From assembly GCA_002390165.1 (NCBI GenBank), contig DGOU01000057.1, positions 1 through 18,722 of the forward strand: a stretch of DNA of 18,722 bases, written 5' to 3'. The notes beneath the pieces were generated by a model that was not told the origin of the DNA, made no database searches, and saw only the letters and a program-made list of their open reading frames with translations. The stretch's first letter is position 1. Each line of letters starts with the position of its first letter. The position numbers were made by a program, and so were the translations under genes. Positions 1-7,107 of the stretch are shown here, one piece after another. Origin of the DNA: Lutibacter sp. UBA4458 (GTDB lineage Bacteria > Bacteroidota > Bacteroidia > Flavobacteriales > Flavobacteriaceae).

Positions 1-2108
1 AAAGTACCAGCAATTGCATTTAAACTATTACCATCTTCATCCGTGTCATTTGCAACTAAGCTTATTGTGGATGTAAATTCTATGTTTTGTTGTGTAGTAA
101 CCGCATCATTTACCGCAACAGGAGCGTGGTTGACAAAATTAAGGTCCTTGAATAATATAGTTGAAGTAAAAGGTTTGAGAGTAATACTTGAAGGACTATT
201 GGTTCCATCTGCTTTTAAATATCCAGTTCCTACAGAAATGACTTTATCAGCATTAGTTGAATTATATTCTAATCTTAAATATTCATCTGAATTTTGTGTT
301 GTTAATAGAATAGGAGAACCTTTAGAGTTTGTATCTAATTTATACTTAGATTGCCATTCTGACAAAGAAATATGAGCTTGTGAAGTTGCATCATTACTAA
401 TGTAAACACCCATAATACCAGCTTCTTTATAAGGTCTGCAATAATAATTATAATTAAAATTGTTTGTTAATACTTGCGCATCTTTAGAAACTATTTCAAC
501 CATTTTTTGAGTATCATTTTTTGCGACAAATGTATTATTAGTGATTACACCATTTATAATAGGAAATTGCGGATAAACACTGTCGTGATATAAAAATAAT
601 AATATACCGGTATTATAAACATTATTATTTTTAACAGTAATATTATCAGAATTATGTAAAAAGATTCCTGATTTTGCGACGTCAAAAACAGTATTATCTA
701 ATATTTGAACATTTCGTGATCCATCATCCATATAAATTCCTTCAGCTGTAGGGACAGAAAGAGGTGAACCAATATGTCCTTTTAAACTTGAATTTCTAAC
801 AATATTATTTCGTACGTAAGAAGGCACACTTACAGGGGAATCACTATCTCCATTAAAGGTATAAATTCCTCCACCATCTTCATAAACGGAACAGTAATTA
901 GATACTTCATTATTTTTGACGTCAACTCCTTCTCCTCTAAAAAATATTCCTATATATCCTAGGTTGTCCATTTTATTATATTGAATCAACTGATTGCTTC
1001 CATATAATCTTGCTGCAGCTGGGTTTGTGCCAGCTCTATCTCTACCAGGATGTAAGGCTACATTAGTAATGGTGTTTCCAACCATATTAAAATTATCGCA
1101 ATATCGTTTTTGTAATATTCCAGAAGAATTAGATTTATTAATTGTGTTATATGAAAAGGTGCTATTCTTTGTGTTGTTCATAGTTATAGCATTTTCGCCT
1201 GCATATAAAAAATCACAATTTTGAATATCAATAGTGTTGCTATTATTCATATAAACAGAATCAGTTCCACTACCATCAATTTGTAAATTATTTAAAGTGA
1301 TATAATTTACACCATCAATATTAAATATTTTATCGTAACCTGATACCTCAATATTTAAAGTATTAGGGTCAACAGATGAATATATGGTTACTAATTTTGA
1401 ACTGCTATTGTAAGCCCATTCCCCTTGGGTTGTACAGAAAGAAGGATCATTTTGAAAAAAATATCCGGCATTGTCTTTAGGGGTTAAATTAAAATTGGAA
1501 GAAACTGTTAAGGTACCTCCAGACTGACTTTGAACAGTTCTTCTGTTAAAATACCATGCGTTCACCCTAACTACTAGTTGTTTTCCTACAAAACTTGGGC
1601 TATTTGGCAAAGTTGGATCTGTAATAGAAGAATTACCATTGTGAGATGTAAAAGTTAAATAACCATTATTTGTATCGGAAAGTTTAGGATATCTACTTAA
1701 ATTTTGTGGAATGGCATTAATAAACATATTTGTTACATTACCAGTTCCTGTATTAGTAGCTGTCCAAATATTATTTCCTTTGTTAGACCAATTGCTAATT
1801 CGTATTCTTCCGGTAATTATAGGCTTATTACCAGATCCAAAGGCATTAAATGTAATAGGATTACCACTTACCCCTGAATTTTTTAAATTTAAGGCTCCGC
1901 TAAAAGTATCACCTCGTTTAAAAAAAATCACATCACCTGCTTGTAGATTCCCTAAAATACTGTTTAATTTAGTAATGGTTTTCCAGGCTGAAGACTCTGA
2001 TGTGCCACTATTGTTGTCATTACCACTACTAGATGATAAATAATAATTGGTGGCAAAAGTGTTTAAAAAACATAGCAAGATTACTAGGGTCAAGAGGGGT
2101 TTTTTCAT
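1..2108 (-). CDS. Secreted right-handed parallel beta-helix protein with Ig/cadherin-like repeat (5' part, runs off left edge)
   Basis: An uninterrupted minus-strand frame of 702 codons starts at the ATG at 2108 and is still open at base 1. Residues 1-19 (MKKPLLTLVILLCFLNTFA) form a signal peptide. Residues 22-49 carry the entry block common in secreted beta-helix proteins (GNDNNSGTSESSAWKTI). Residues about 255-525 are N/G-rich PbH1-type coils such as ITLNNLQIDGSG, EDGGGIY (410-416) and GIFLHNSDNITVKNN. From about residue 662 an Ig/cadherin-like repeat begins (HAPVAVNDAV, then VANDTDEDGN). The C-terminus is missing, so a type IX sorting domain cannot be checked. Known for the family: such folds include polysaccharide lyases, epimerases and adhesive surface proteins. 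No catalytic set is clear enough to choose. It is transcribed divergently from the capsule locus, so a role at the same surface polymer is inference. Plus-strand frames inside it are antisense shadows. Confidence 0.9.
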   Translation of the reverse strand, partial: MKKPLLTLVILLCFLNTFATNYYLSSSSGNDNNSGTSESSAWKTITKLNSILGNLQAGDVIFFKRGDTFSGALNLKNSGVSGNPITFNAFGSGNKPIITGRIRISNWSNKGNNIWTATNTGTGNVTNMFINAIPQNLSRYPKLSDTNNGYLTFTSHNGNSSITDPTLPNSPSFVGKQLVVRVNAWYFNRRTVQSQSGGTLTVSSNFNLTPKDNAGYFFQNDPSFCTTQGEWAYNSSSKLVTIYSSVDPNTLNIEVSGYDKIFNIDGVNYITLNNLQIDGSGTDSVYMNNSNTIDIQNCDFLYAGENAITMNNTKNSTFSYNTINKSNSSGILQKRYCDNFNMVGNTITNVALHPGRDRAGTNPAAARLYGSNQLIQYNKMDNLGYIGIFFRGEGVDVKNNEVSNYCSVYEDGGGIYTFNGDSDSPVSVPSYVRNNIVRNSSLKGHIGSPLSVPTAEGIYMDDGSRNVQILDNTVFDVAKSGIFLHNSDNITVKNNNVYNTGILLFLYHDSVYPQFPIINGVITNNTFVAKNDTQKMVEIVSKDAQVLTNNFNYNYYCRPYKEAGIMGVYISNDATSQAHISLSEWQSKYKLDTNSKGSPILLTTQNSDEYLRLEYNSTNADKVISVGTGYLKADGTNSPSSITLKPFTSTILFKDLNFVNHAPVAVNDAVTTQQNIEFTSTISLVANDTDEDGNSLNAIAGT

Positions 2109-2273
2109 TTTTGTCAGACTGCATATTGCAAGCGTAGGGGTTAATATTACATTTTTATTTTATTTTGTGTTTAGCGTCGGCGAAAGTATTGATTTTTAAT
2201 TTATTAAAAAAAAAATAAGGTTTTTATATTCTTAAATTTGTGTTAAATATTTGAAGTGTTAGAATATTCATTC

Positions 2274-2328
2274 TTCAAAAAACTATAGGAATAACGTTAT
2301 TTTAGATTTATTATTTTAATTTTTTGAA
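2274..2328 (-). repeat. Inverted repeat enclosing a 12-bp palindrome in the beta-helix leader
   Basis: Arms TTCAAAAAA (2274-2282) and TTTTTTGAA (2320-2328) are exact reverse complements. The perfect palindrome AATAACGTTATT (2290-2301) lies between them. All of it sits just downstream of the predicted start of the beta-helix transcript, so it could fold in the leader RNA or bind a dimeric regulator. The arms are only A/T-rich, and AACGTTA also occurs inside coding regions of this window, so chance is a real possibility. Confidence 0.25.
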
Positions 2329-2351
2329 AATTAGAACGTTAATAATTTCAA

Positions 2352-2382
2352 CAAAGATATAAATAAGATTTTTAACATCAAA
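2352..2382 (-). promoter_or_regulatory. Bacteroidota-type promoter for the beta-helix gene
   Basis: Read on the minus strand there is TTTG (bases 2382-2379), a 19-bp spacer, and TATCTTTG (2359-2352). This matches the primary sigma consensus known for Bacteroidota (TTTG at -33, about 19-21 bp, TAnnTTTG at -7) at every fixed position. Transcription would start near 2345, giving a leader of about 240 nt before the ATG at 2108. The upstream edge lies 7 bp from the first of three LytTR-like repeats, a suitable place for an activator. Confidence 0.6.
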
Positions 2383-2389
2383 AGAAAAT

Positions 2390-2453
2390 ACCATTTATTA
2401 TAAAAAACAATCTATTTATTGTATAAAAACATCCATTTAGTGTAGTTTGTAGA
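2390..2453. promoter_or_regulatory. Three 21-bp-spaced direct repeats, LytTR-like operator candidate
   Basis: The 9-mers ACCATTTAT (2390-2398), TCTATTTAT (2411-2419) and TCCATTTAG (2432-2440) begin exactly 21 bp apart, with 12-bp spacers that are also similar between the first two units (both run into an ATA plus A-run plus CA pattern). The published LytTR-family half-site, [TA][AC][CA]GTTN[AG][TG] repeated with 12-13-bp spacers, is matched at 8, 7 and 8 of 9 positions respectively. The half-sites read on the plus strand, but the group abuts the -33 element of the minus-strand promoter. That a LytTR regulator binds here is inference; the regular repeat is directly visible. Confidence 0.5.
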
Positions 2454-2656
2454 ACTTTTTTGTATAATCACATTTAATGATGCTAAATATTTTACTCTAT
2501 AATTTTTAAACAGTATAGAAATTACAATTAAATAGATTCATTTTTTTTAATTTTATTATAAGTTAAAAAAAATTTTGATGTATAAAAAAAAAGAGTATTT
2601 TAGCTATATAGTTGTAAAAAAATGTACAATTATTCATTATTCCTAAAATTTAAATT

Positions 2657-2715
2657 GGGAATTTGTCCCCACAATAAAAAAGTAATTGCCTTAAAATTAA
2701 GGTTACCCCACAATA
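2657..2715 (+). promoter_or_regulatory. Twin hairpin plus CCCCACAATA modules in the antiterminator leader
   Basis: CCCCACAATA occurs exactly at 2667-2676 and 2706-2715 (39 bp apart), standing out as C-runs in A/T-rich sequence. Each copy has a short hairpin at its 5' side: GGGA-ATTTG-TCCC (2657-2669, overlapping the first copy) and CCTTAA-AA-TTAAGG (2689-2702, 3 bases before the second copy). The modules end 71 nt before the ATG of the NusG-like gene. UpxY-type antiterminators are known to act on the leader of their own operon, so a recruitment or pause signal is plausible, though unproven. Confidence 0.4.
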
Positions 2716-2786
2716 GAGAGTTTATTTAAAGTTTGTTTGATTAAAACATAAAGTTACTTAAATTAGTTAATTTAAATTGTGAAATT

Positions 2787-3254
2787 ATGCATTGGTATGT
2801 TTTACGTGTTAAAGTACGTCAAGAAAAAAAGGTTTCAATTGCACTTGAAGATCTGGGAATAAATACATATTGCCCTATGATTACTGAAGTTAGGCAATGG
2901 AGCGACCGGAAAAAGAAAGTTACTGTTCCCGTTTTTAATTCTTATGTATTTGTTCGATTAGATGAGCCTAATAGGAAAAAAGTATTTCAAGTTAACGGTG
3001 TAAAGTCATATCTTTTTTGGTTAAATAAAGCAGCAGTAGTTAGAAATGAAGAAATAGAATTTTTAAAAGATTATTTAAGTGATTCTAATAAAATTAATAA
3101 GGAAGGAATTAATTTGGGGGATAAAATTTTTATTTCCCACGGTTTATTTAAGGGTAGAGAAGGAGTTGTTCAAGCAATTACTAATAATAGATTACAATTG
3201 CTTTTAACAAATTTAGGTTTTAAGGTTTCATTATCTGCAAAAAACATAGCTTAA
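2787..3254 (+). CDS. NusG/RfaH/UpxY-family transcription antiterminator
   Basis: The 155-residue protein has the NusG N-terminal domain (residues about 1-100, opening with WYVLRVKVRQEKKV and containing VFNSYVFVRL) followed by a KOW domain (about 109-145, with GDKIFISHGLFKGREGVV). This is the size and order of specialised NusG paralogues such as UpxY of Bacteroides capsule loci, which ride with RNA polymerase and suppress premature termination in the operon they head. Housekeeping NusG is usually longer and sits with rpl genes, which are absent here. The ATG at 2787 has the family's MHWYVLRV-type opening and an A/T-rich upstream without a Shine-Dalgarno site. It is the first gene of the plus-strand locus, with unusual repeat modules upstream and a GC hairpin 45 bases downstream. 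It likely promotes expression of the genes that follow. Confidence 0.92.
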   Translation: MHWYVLRVKVRQEKKVSIALEDLGINTYCPMITEVRQWSDRKKKVTVPVFNSYVFVRLDEPNRKKVFQVNGVKSYLFWLNKAAVVRNEEIEFLKDYLSDSNKINKEGINLGDKIFISHGLFKGREGVVQAITNNRLQLLLTNLGFKVSLSAKNIA

Positions 3255-3299
3255 AGCTTAGCACATATAAAATAAATTGATGTAGTTGTGGGACTGCAA

Positions 3300-3312
3300 A
3301 TGGCGAAGCCAT
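3300..3312. promoter_or_regulatory. Short GC hairpin between antiterminator gene and wzx
   Basis: ATGGC-GAA-GCCAT forms a perfect 5-bp stem with a 3-nt loop in the 160-base gap after the NusG-like gene. It is followed by no adjacent T-run, so it is not a canonical intrinsic terminator. RfaH-type factors recognise a small hairpin (ops) formed in exposed non-template DNA, so a functional analogue is conceivable. The sequence is not an ops match. TTGTGGG at 3286-3292, just upstream, is a partial inverse of the leader repeats. Confidence 0.3.
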
Positions 3313-3414
3313 GACATGATAGAAATAGATTAAGAAAAATTAAACTCCATTTTTTTTATTTTTATTAAAAAGAAATATTAACAGGCTGTTGTATTGGTAA
3401 CTGAAAAACATTAA

Positions 3415-4782
3415 ATGATTAATAGCATAATTAGTAAAATATACTCTAAAGTTGGTATAAAAAGTAAGCGTACCAAAAATATTACAAAACATGTTGGTTT
3501 GTCCTTTTTATTTAGGTTTGGAAGTATTGCTTGTAGTTTTTTATTAGTTCCGTTAACTATTAATTATTTAGATACCCAAAATTATGGTTTATGGTTAACA
3601 TTAAGTTCATTTATAAGTTGGTTCGCATTTTTTGATATTGGGTTAGGCAATGGGCTTAGAAATAAATTTTCTGAGGCAAAGGCTTTAGGAAATGATAGTC
3701 TTGTGCAAGGTTATGTTAGTACTGCTTATTTTACTTTAGGTTTAATAAGCTTGGTTTTAATTATTTTCTTTTTAATAGTAAACGTATTTGTAGATTGGAC
3801 AGTAATTTTTAATGCAGATAAAATTTTAGGCAAAGATTTAAGTATTTTAATGCCTATAGTTTTTTCTTTTTTTTGTATTCAAATGGTTGTTAAGTTGATA
3901 ACTACAATTTATGTAGCAGATCAAAAGCCTTCGGTTAGATCAAATATTGGGTTTCTAATTCAGGCTTTATCCCTATTTTTTGTTTGGGTTTTAACCCAGT
4001 TAGATAAAAGTTCCTTATTATTATTTGGTGCTATTTATTCAGCTTTACCTGTTTTAATATTATTAATTTTTAATTTAAAAGCATTCTCTAGTAAATATAA
4101 GCTGTATAAACCTAAAATATCTTTTTTTAAGAAAGAATACTTAAATGATATTTTTGGACTTGGAATTAAATTTTTCTTTCTTCAAATTTCTGTAATGATA
4201 CTATTCTCAACGGATAATTTGATTATATCAAATATTTTTAGTCCTGAAAAAGTAGTACCCTATAATATTGCTTATAAATATTTTGGAATTACTAATATGA
4301 TTTTTGGAATAATTTTAACTCCATATTGGTCTGCATTTTCGGAAGCATTTGTTAAAAAAGATTTTTTATGGATTAAGAAATCTATTATTAATTTGAATAA
4401 AATATTTTATGGTATAGTTTTATTAACAATAATTTTATTTCTGATTTCATCTTTTATATATAAAATATGGATTGGAGATAAAGTATTTATTCCTTTAAAG
4501 TTATCCTTTTTTATGGCTGTTTATTTTATTCAGTATAACTTTTATCTACCGTATAATATGTTTGTGAATGGGGCAGGAAAAGTTCAAACTCAATTATATT
4601 CACTCGTTTTTGCTGCGCTGATAAATATACCTTTATCAATTTTTTTTGCTAAATATATGAATTTTGGTTCTACTGGGGTTATAATAGCTACAAGTGTATG
4701 TTTATTGCCACAAGCAATTATGTTACCAATACAATATGGTAAAATTATCAATAATAGAGCTTTTGGCATTTGGAATAAATAG
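3415..4782 (+). CDS. wzx: Wzx-type polysaccharide flippase (oligosaccharide repeat-unit translocase)
   Basis: The 455-residue protein is hydrophobic along its whole length, with about 12 predicted membrane segments, as expected for the PST/MOP flippase family. The N-terminal part shows the family pattern: a helix with LLVPLTINYLDTQNYGLW, then WFAFFDIGLGNGLRNKFSEA, where a short loop links helices 1 and 2. Wzx proteins move lipid-linked repeat units from the cytoplasmic to the periplasmic face of the inner membrane. It is the first assembly gene after the antiterminator and is followed 58 bases later by the polymerase gene, the classic Wzx/Wzy pairing. The ATG at 3415 is preceded by an A-rich stretch. 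Assignment to the flippase superfamily is firm; its exact substrate is unknown. Confidence 0.9.
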   Translation: MINSIISKIYSKVGIKSKRTKNITKHVGLSFLFRFGSIACSFLLVPLTINYLDTQNYGLWLTLSSFISWFAFFDIGLGNGLRNKFSEAKALGNDSLVQGYVSTAYFTLGLISLVLIIFFLIVNVFVDWTVIFNADKILGKDLSILMPIVFSFFCIQMVVKLITTIYVADQKPSVRSNIGFLIQALSLFFVWVLTQLDKSSLLLFGAIYSALPVLILLIFNLKAFSSKYKLYKPKISFFKKEYLNDIFGLGIKFFFLQISVMILFSTDNLIISNIFSPEKVVPYNIAYKYFGITNMIFGIILTPYWSAFSEAFVKKDFLWIKKSIINLNKIFYGIVLLTIILFLISSFIYKIWIGDKVFIPLKLSFFMAVYFIQYNFYLPYNMFVNGAGKVQTQLYSLVFAALINIPLSIFFAKYMNFGSTGVIIATSVCLLPQAIMLPIQYGKIINNRAFGIWNK

Positions 4783-4840
4783 GCAATTTTAAGAATTGAA
4801 AATTAAAAATAATCGAATAACTAGTAGTCACATTTAAATT

Positions 4841-6076
4841 TTGAAGAAAAAACTAATTTTAAAATATTTTCTTTTTATATACTTGTTGGCATTTTCATCC
4901 TTTGAGTATTTTGTTAGAGCGAGAGGGGAAGCAATATATTTATTGTTTCCAGTAGTTACCTTTATTTTTTTCTATAGTAAGCAAAAATTTGATTTTATTG
5001 TTCTTAAATTTATTTTACCTTTTGTTTTTGTTTTTTTAATTCAATCTCTGTTTTATGGAAGTCAATTTTCTTGGTCCATTACACTGGGAATTAGGCTTAT
5101 AACAATGTATTTTTGTGCTAAAATTATAGGAAAAGACTTTATTAAGATATTTATTGAAACTTTAAAGGTAATTGCAATTATATCTCTGGTTTTTTATGTT
5201 TTTCAATATATTGGGCCCACCTATAGCTTTATGATGTCATTGTCAAATAAAATTACTTCACTGGGTATAAGGTCAGAATCGATTAATGTAGATGTACTTC
5301 GACCAAATTTTATAATATATGTAATGTCTGTAAAATTAGAAGGGTTTAATGTGTATAGAAATTCTGGAGCTTTTTGGGAACCAGGGTTATATGTTATTTT
5401 TTTAAATATTGCTTTTTTCCTAAACATGTTTATTACAAAAAAAATAATAAATAAAACTAACCTTATTTTTATAATAGCTATTCTAACTACATTTTCAACA
5501 AATGGTTTTATTGTAATACTTATGAGTTTAGCTTTATTTACTTCTATAAATAAATCGGTTAGTTTGCCGGTTAAAATATTATTATTCACTTTTTTAATTG
5601 GTGTATTACCAGCAATTATGGCATTGCCATTTATGTCAAAAAAAGTAGATGATCAATTTAATCAATCTGATATAAGTTACTCAAGATTTGGAGCTGCAGT
5701 AGTACATTATAATATTGTAAAAGATTATCCTTTAACAGGAATGCCCTGGTCTGAAGAAACGTATTTAAAATATGCAGATAATATATCACCAAATGGTATC
5801 ACTGTTATTTTTGTTAGGTATGGATTAATTGCAGGTATCATATATTATATATTATTATTTCGTCTCTGTTCAACAATAATGGCTTTATTTGGTAAAAGGA
5901 ATAGTGGGTTTGCTTTATTTCTAGTACTTGTGGTCTCTAATTTTGGACAAACTACAGGTAATTCCCCAATTTATTGGACATTTATTTTTTCTCAAATTCC
6001 TTTAAATACATATGTGATTCAATGGGGAAAAATTCAAAAATTTAAAATGTATAATTATTTTTTAAAAGGAGTCTAA
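4841..6076 (+). CDS. wzy: Wzy-type O-antigen/capsule polymerase, TTG start
   Basis: The 411-residue protein has about 10-12 membrane segments and one large periplasmic-type loop. That loop carries RNSGAFWEPG (residues 173-182), the R-x-x-G-x-F-x-EPG signature common in Wzy-like polymerases of Bacteroidota and other bacteria. Wzy joins lipid-linked repeat units in the periplasm after flipping by Wzx. The start is not ATG: an in-frame TAA at 4835-4837 leaves only ATT (4838) or TTG (4841). The first in-frame ATG further in would remove several membrane helices, so TTG at 4841 is chosen. Sequence is poorly conserved in this family, so the call rests on topology, the EPG motif and its place next to wzx. 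Confidence 0.85.
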   Translation: MKKKLILKYFLFIYLLAFSSFEYFVRARGEAIYLLFPVVTFIFFYSKQKFDFIVLKFILPFVFVFLIQSLFYGSQFSWSITLGIRLITMYFCAKIIGKDFIKIFIETLKVIAIISLVFYVFQYIGPTYSFMMSLSNKITSLGIRSESINVDVLRPNFIIYVMSVKLEGFNVYRNSGAFWEPGLYVIFLNIAFFLNMFITKKIINKTNLIFIIAILTTFSTNGFIVILMSLALFTSINKSVSLPVKILLFTFLIGVLPAIMALPFMSKKVDDQFNQSDISYSRFGAAVVHYNIVKDYPLTGMPWSEETYLKYADNISPNGITVIFVRYGLIAGIIYYILLFRLCSTIMALFGKRNSGFALFLVLVVSNFGQTTGNSPIYWTFIFSQIPLNTYVIQWGKIQKFKMYNYFLKGV

Positions 6077-6091
6077 ATCAAAATTTATAAA

Positions 6092-6949
6092 ATGCAATAT
6101 CCAAAAATATCTATAATTACACCTACTTTAAACCAAGCTGCATATATAGAATTTACTATTTTATCTGTTTTAAATCAAAATTATCCAAATCTTGAATACA
6201 TAATTTTAGATGCAGGAAGTACTGATGGCACAATTGATATTATTAAAAAATATGAGGATAAACTTTTTTTCTGGAAAAGTGAAAAAGATAATGGATTATA
6301 TGATGCAATTTATAAGGGCTTTGAAATAGCAACGGGCGATATATTAGCTTGGTTAAATTCCGATGATGTTTACTTGCCGAATTCATTATTTACAGTTGCA
6401 GAAATTTTTTCAGAGTTCCCTCAAATAAATTGGCTTCAAGGAGCACATTCACATTTGGATGAAAAAAATAGAATTGTATCTGTTTTTCCAAGTTTCTATT
6501 GGACTAAATTTGATTTGTTAGCAGGTAGAAAAAGGACAATTCAGCAAGAATCTACTTTCTTTAGAGCAGACTTATGGGAAAAATCTGGAAAACCTATTGA
6601 TAGAAATTCACAATTAGCAGGTGACTTTGGCTTATGGGTGTCTTTTTTTTCTTTTGAAGATTTATATACAATTACTGCTCCGTTAGGTTGTTTTAGAATG
6701 CGTTCTGCAAATCAAAAATCACTTACATCAAGAAATGAGTATCAATTGGAAAAAAAGAAAATTCTGCAACAGAATAAATACAGTACTAATTATAAAATTA
6801 GATTTTTTATTTATAAAATATTATTGCATTCCCAAATCTTTACACTTTTAAAATGTTTAAGATTAGAAATATTTATAAAGAAAACTTTTTTTAATGGACC
6901 TAAGTATTTAATGTTTAACAGAAAAAAACAAAAGTTTGAATTAATCTAG
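6092..6949 (+). CDS. Family 2 glycosyltransferase (GT-A fold)
   Basis: The 285-residue cytoplasmic protein opens with the GT2 Rossmann block ISIITPTLNQAAYIEFTILSVLNQ. DAGSTDGT at residues 40-47 binds the nucleotide, and NSDD at residues 89-92 is the metal-binding DxD equivalent. QQESTFFRADLW (about residue 150) and GDFGLWVSFF (about 175) match the acceptor and base region of this GT2 subgroup, in which G-D-x-x-L-W is common. It should transfer one sugar from a nucleotide-sugar donor to the growing lipid-linked repeat unit. Donor and linkage cannot be read from sequence. It starts 15 bases after wzy, so the two are probably co-transcribed. The C-terminal third is basic and may hold the protein to the membrane. 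Confidence 0.9.
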   Translation: MQYPKISIITPTLNQAAYIEFTILSVLNQNYPNLEYIILDAGSTDGTIDIIKKYEDKLFFWKSEKDNGLYDAIYKGFEIATGDILAWLNSDDVYLPNSLFTVAEIFSEFPQINWLQGAHSHLDEKNRIVSVFPSFYWTKFDLLAGRKRTIQQESTFFRADLWEKSGKPIDRNSQLAGDFGLWVSFFSFEDLYTITAPLGCFRMRSANQKSLTSRNEYQLEKKKILQQNKYSTNYKIRFFIYKILLHSQIFTLLKCLRLEIFIKKTFFNGPKYLMFNRKKQKFELI

Positions 6950-6998
6950 TAGAAATTTGTAGAAAGCGGCATATAAGTTTAATAATTTGTTTGTTCAA

Positions 6999-7017
6999 AT
7001 ATAGTAGAGAACTATAT
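6999..7017. repeat. A/T-rich inverted repeat in the 158-base gap after the GT2 gene
   Basis: ATATAGT (6999-7005), a 5-base AGAGA loop and ACTATAT (7011-7017) form a 7-bp stem with only one G-C pair. No T-run follows, so it is not a good terminator. No consensus promoter was found in the gap either. It is recorded because 6950-7107 is longer than most gaps inside this operon. Confidence 0.2.
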
Positions 7018-7107
7018 CTAATATAATTAGGTTTCAATTACGCTTAGCTTGACACTAACAAAGAGAATTACTAAATCAATAATATTAAATTATTCACAAA
7101 AACAACA

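Larger units (their letters stand above)
2109..2786. other. Divergent intergenic control region
   Basis: These 678 bases separate the minus-strand beta-helix gene from the plus-strand antiterminator gene and hold no convincing coding frame. From left to right one sees the beta-helix leader with a 12-bp palindrome, a minus-strand promoter at 2352-2382, three 21-bp-spaced repeats at 2390-2453, a featureless A/T stretch at about 2455-2650, and two hairpin plus CCCCACAATA modules at 2657-2715. I found no full match to the Bacteroidota promoter consensus for the plus strand. The nearest candidates (AAAGTTTG at 2728-2735, TATAGTTG at 2607-2614) each miss one base and lack a spaced upstream TTTG. 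Confidence 0.75.

Noticed and set aside
43..2043. Plus-strand frames of 76-110 codons within 43-375, 994-1224 and 1711-2043
   Set aside because: They lie antisense inside the continuous minus-strand beta-helix gene, which has a signal peptide and recognisable repeats; the plus-strand products resemble nothing and have no promoter or start context.
2233..2240. Plus-strand TAAATTTG as a promoter for the antiterminator gene
   Set aside because: It matches the -7 consensus, but no TTTG lies 19-21 bp upstream and it is about 550 bases from the gene.
5221..5589. Minus-strand frame of 122 codons
   Set aside because: It is antisense to the middle of the polymerase gene, where the plus-strand frame encodes the EPG motif and membrane helices.
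7028..7035. TAGGTTTC as a promoter upstream of the first GT4 gene
   Set aside because: It misses the final G of the -7 element and has no upstream TTTG at the right distance.
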